From assembly GCA_902385025.1 (NCBI GenBank), contig CABMDX010000204.1, positions 1 through 6,277 on the forward strand: a stretch of DNA of 6,277 bases, read 5' to 3'. The position numbers and the translations under genes were made by a program. This document shows positions 5,226 to 6,277 of this stretch, piece by piece (within the stretch, counting starts at the first letter, position 1; the number at the start of each line of letters is the position of its first letter). The notes below the pieces were generated by a model. It searched no databases. It saw only the letters and a list, made by a program, of their open reading frames with translations, and had not been told where the DNA came from. The stretch comes from an uncultured archaeon. Lineage in GTDB: Archaea > Halobacteriota > Methanosarcinia > Methanotrichales > Methanotrichaceae.

Positions 5226-5858
5226 TTGGCAAGAAGATCACAGAGAAAGGCTGAAAGCAGAAAGGCCAAGCAATGGTATAAGGTTGTAAGTCCCGAGATG
5301 TTCGGCAGAGCTCCTTTTGGGGAGACCATCGCGAATGATCCGGAGAGGATCCTCGGCAGGGTTATCGAAACCACGCTGGGAGATCTCACAAACAACTTCT
5401 CAAAGCAGAATACCAAGCTCAGGTTCAGAGTAAATCGCGTTGCAGGCGATGCTGCATACACCAAGTTCCTGGGCCATGAGATGACCACGGATTATGTTCG
5501 GTCCCTGGTTAAAAGAAGAACTTCCCGCATAGATGCCATAGTGGATGTAACCACCACAGACGGCTACCTTGTGAGGATCAAGCCCAGTTGTTTCACCGTA
5601 AAGAGGGCGCGGGCAAATCAGGTAAAGAGCATCAGAGAGCTCTCCGAGAATGTTGTAATGGAGAAGTCGAAGAGCCTTGACCTAAACCAGCTTATCCAGG
5701 ATGTGGTTGGAGGCAAGATTTCTCTGGACATATACAAAGAGGCCAAGATGATCTATCCTCTCAGGCGCGTAGAGGTCCGCAAGACCGAGATCCTCGCTGA
5801 GCCCAGCATTGCATCTGCTGCTCCAGTTGCTCCCTCAGAGGCACCTGCATCTTCGTAA
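5226..5858 (+). CDS. rps3ae: 30S ribosomal protein S3Ae (eS1)
   Basis: This is the archaeal/eukaryotic small-subunit protein S3Ae (eS1), which sits on the platform side of the 30S subunit near the mRNA exit. The 210-aa length is typical. Family hallmarks run the full length: a basic N-terminus with KQWYKVVSPEMFG (15-27), ETTLGDLTNNFSKQNTKLRFRV (48-69), GHEMTTDYVRSLVKRRTSRID (83-103), VRIKPSCFT (116-124), and KEAKMIYPLRRVEVRKTE (171-188). The last 15 residues are an Ala/Pro/Ser-rich tail of low complexity, likely disordered. The start is TTG, chosen because GGAGG lies 7 bases upstream and the translation begins exactly where the family does. It has its own TATA box and seems to be transcribed alone; the next gene is on the opposite strand. 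Confidence 0.96.
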   Translation: MARRSQRKAESRKAKQWYKVVSPEMFGRAPFGETIANDPERILGRVIETTLGDLTNNFSKQNTKLRFRVNRVAGDAAYTKFLGHEMTTDYVRSLVKRRTSRIDAIVDVTTTDGYLVRIKPSCFTVKRARANQVKSIRELSENVVMEKSKSLDLNQLIQDVVGGKISLDIYKEAKMIYPLRRVEVRKTEILAEPSIASAAPVAPSEAPASS

Positions 5859-5888
5859 GGGATAAGGCTAATCCAGTAATATGCAATC

Positions 5889-5921
5889 GCGCCCTTCTTG
5901 CTGCAAAGGCATGGAGGGCGC
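5889..5921. terminator. Hairpin with adjacent T-tracts between convergent genes
   Basis: GCGCCCTTC (5889-5897) pairs with GGAGGGCGC (5913-5921) through nine positions, one of them a G-T wobble, around a 15-base loop. On the minus strand a T5 run (plus-strand A5 at 5923-5927) lies just before the hairpin and could end the DUF998 transcript. On the plus strand, a pyrimidine-rich stretch at 5943-5978 with T5 at 5960-5964 could end the S3Ae transcript. It is not a classic bacterial-type hairpin-plus-U terminator for either strand. Confidence 0.45.
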
Positions 5922-6006
5922 TAAAAATTGTGACCTCTTGCGCTGCTTTCTAGCTTTGCTTTTTGCGATCTGCTTTCTTGATATCTCAATGTAAAATGCA
6001 TCAAAT

Positions 6007-6277
6007 TTATTTCCGGTTCGAGGCGAGGAGATAACCCCCGAAGCCTGTGCCCCATAGGAGCAGTGGATAGACAATCATCCTTTCAGCGCCGCCCGGCCCC
6101 AGGCCCAGATAGCTCTTGGATATGAACAGTACCAGGAATAAAAGGGTCAGGCTGCCGAGAAGGATGACAATGATGGACAGCGGGAATCTTATCAGACGGG
6201 ATGAGAGAATCTGAGATATGCCGCCAAAGACAAAGGTGACACCAGCCGAGATTTCATGATAGGGAGATACATTCTCG
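6007..6277 (-). CDS. DUF998-like integral membrane protein (partial, C-terminal part)
   Basis: The minus strand is open from the window edge to TAA at 6007-6009, giving the last 89 residues. They contain about three hydrophobic segments: AGVTFVFGGISQIL (11-24), a long core LSIIVILLGSLTLLFLVLFI (33-52), and MIVYPLLLWGTGFGGYLLA (67-85). Motifs PYHEISAG (5-12), GLGPGGAERMIVYP (58-71) and WGTGFGGYL (75-83) resemble the archaeal DUF998 membrane family, whose function is not known. The protein ends SNRK, a positively charged tail that would sit in the cytoplasm. The start lies outside the window. Family assignment is from recalled motifs and should be held with moderate certainty; the coding call itself is strong from the hydrophobic pattern. 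Confidence 0.78.
   Translation of the reverse strand, partial: ENVSPYHEISAGVTFVFGGISQILSSRLIRFPLSIIVILLGSLTLLFLVLFISKSYLGLGPGGAERMIVYPLLLWGTGFGGYLLASNRK

Noticed and set aside
5219..5254. Mini open frame beginning with ATG directly after GGAGG
   Set aside because: Only 11 codons long, no spacing from the ribosome site, and out of frame with S3Ae; the TTG at 5226 fits the site and the family.
5943..5978. Direct repeat CTGCTTTCT (5943-5951 and 5970-5978)
   Set aside because: Only two short copies in a pyrimidine-rich terminator region; likely compositional, not a CRISPR or other repeat array.
5868..6074. Minus-strand open frame of 68 codons with a basic stretch
   Set aside because: It overlaps the end of the DUF998-like gene in another frame and the intergenic hairpin, with no ribosome site or family signal.

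Overview
The window is archaeal and comes from a methanogen, most likely of the Methanothrix (Methanosaeta)/Methanosarcinales group. Three genes fix the domain of life: MptA, the Fe(II) GTP cyclohydrolase that opens tetrahydromethanopterin synthesis; ribosomal protein S3Ae, found only in archaea and eukaryotes; and a KptA with an archaeal-type N-terminal metal-binding knuckle. TATA boxes, GTG and TTG starts with strong Shine-Dalgarno sites, and T-rich terminators agree. The genus is an inference from general character, not from a diagnostic marker.

Layout. (1) Positions 1-658, plus strand: the last codons of an unidentified gene overlap by ATGA the start of a cis-prenyltransferase-family gene. 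This protein has lost the catalytic N-terminal motif but keeps a C-terminal RxG, like the non-catalytic (NgBR/Nus1-type) subunits of heteromeric enzymes that make polyprenyl glycosyl carrier lipids. (2) Positions 785-1426, minus strand: kptA, RNA 2'-phosphotransferase, convergent with the previous gene. (3) Positions 1427-1530: a divergent promoter region with short direct and inverted repeats. (4) Positions 1531-3475, plus strand: a tight three-gene cluster of a 76-aa acidic coiled-coil protein, mptA, and an unrecognised 251-aa protein, with gaps of 6 and 7 bases. (5) Positions 3646-5133: a secreted protein of about 495 aa with two copies of an aromatic-rich domain separated by a low-complexity linker. 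It has its own TATA box, and a 19-bp palindrome lies upstream. (6) Positions 5226-5858: the S3Ae gene, starting at TTG, with its own promoter. (7) Positions 5859-6006: a short convergent intergenic region with a hairpin and T-tracts. (8) Positions 6007-6277, minus strand: the C-terminal part of a DUF998-like membrane protein that runs off the window edge.

Most of the window is chromosomal housekeeping sequence, with no sign of a mobile element, CRISPR array or tRNA. The parts most likely to hold undescribed biology are the secreted two-domain protein, the two uncharacterised partners of mptA, and the catalytically dead prenyltransferase subunit.
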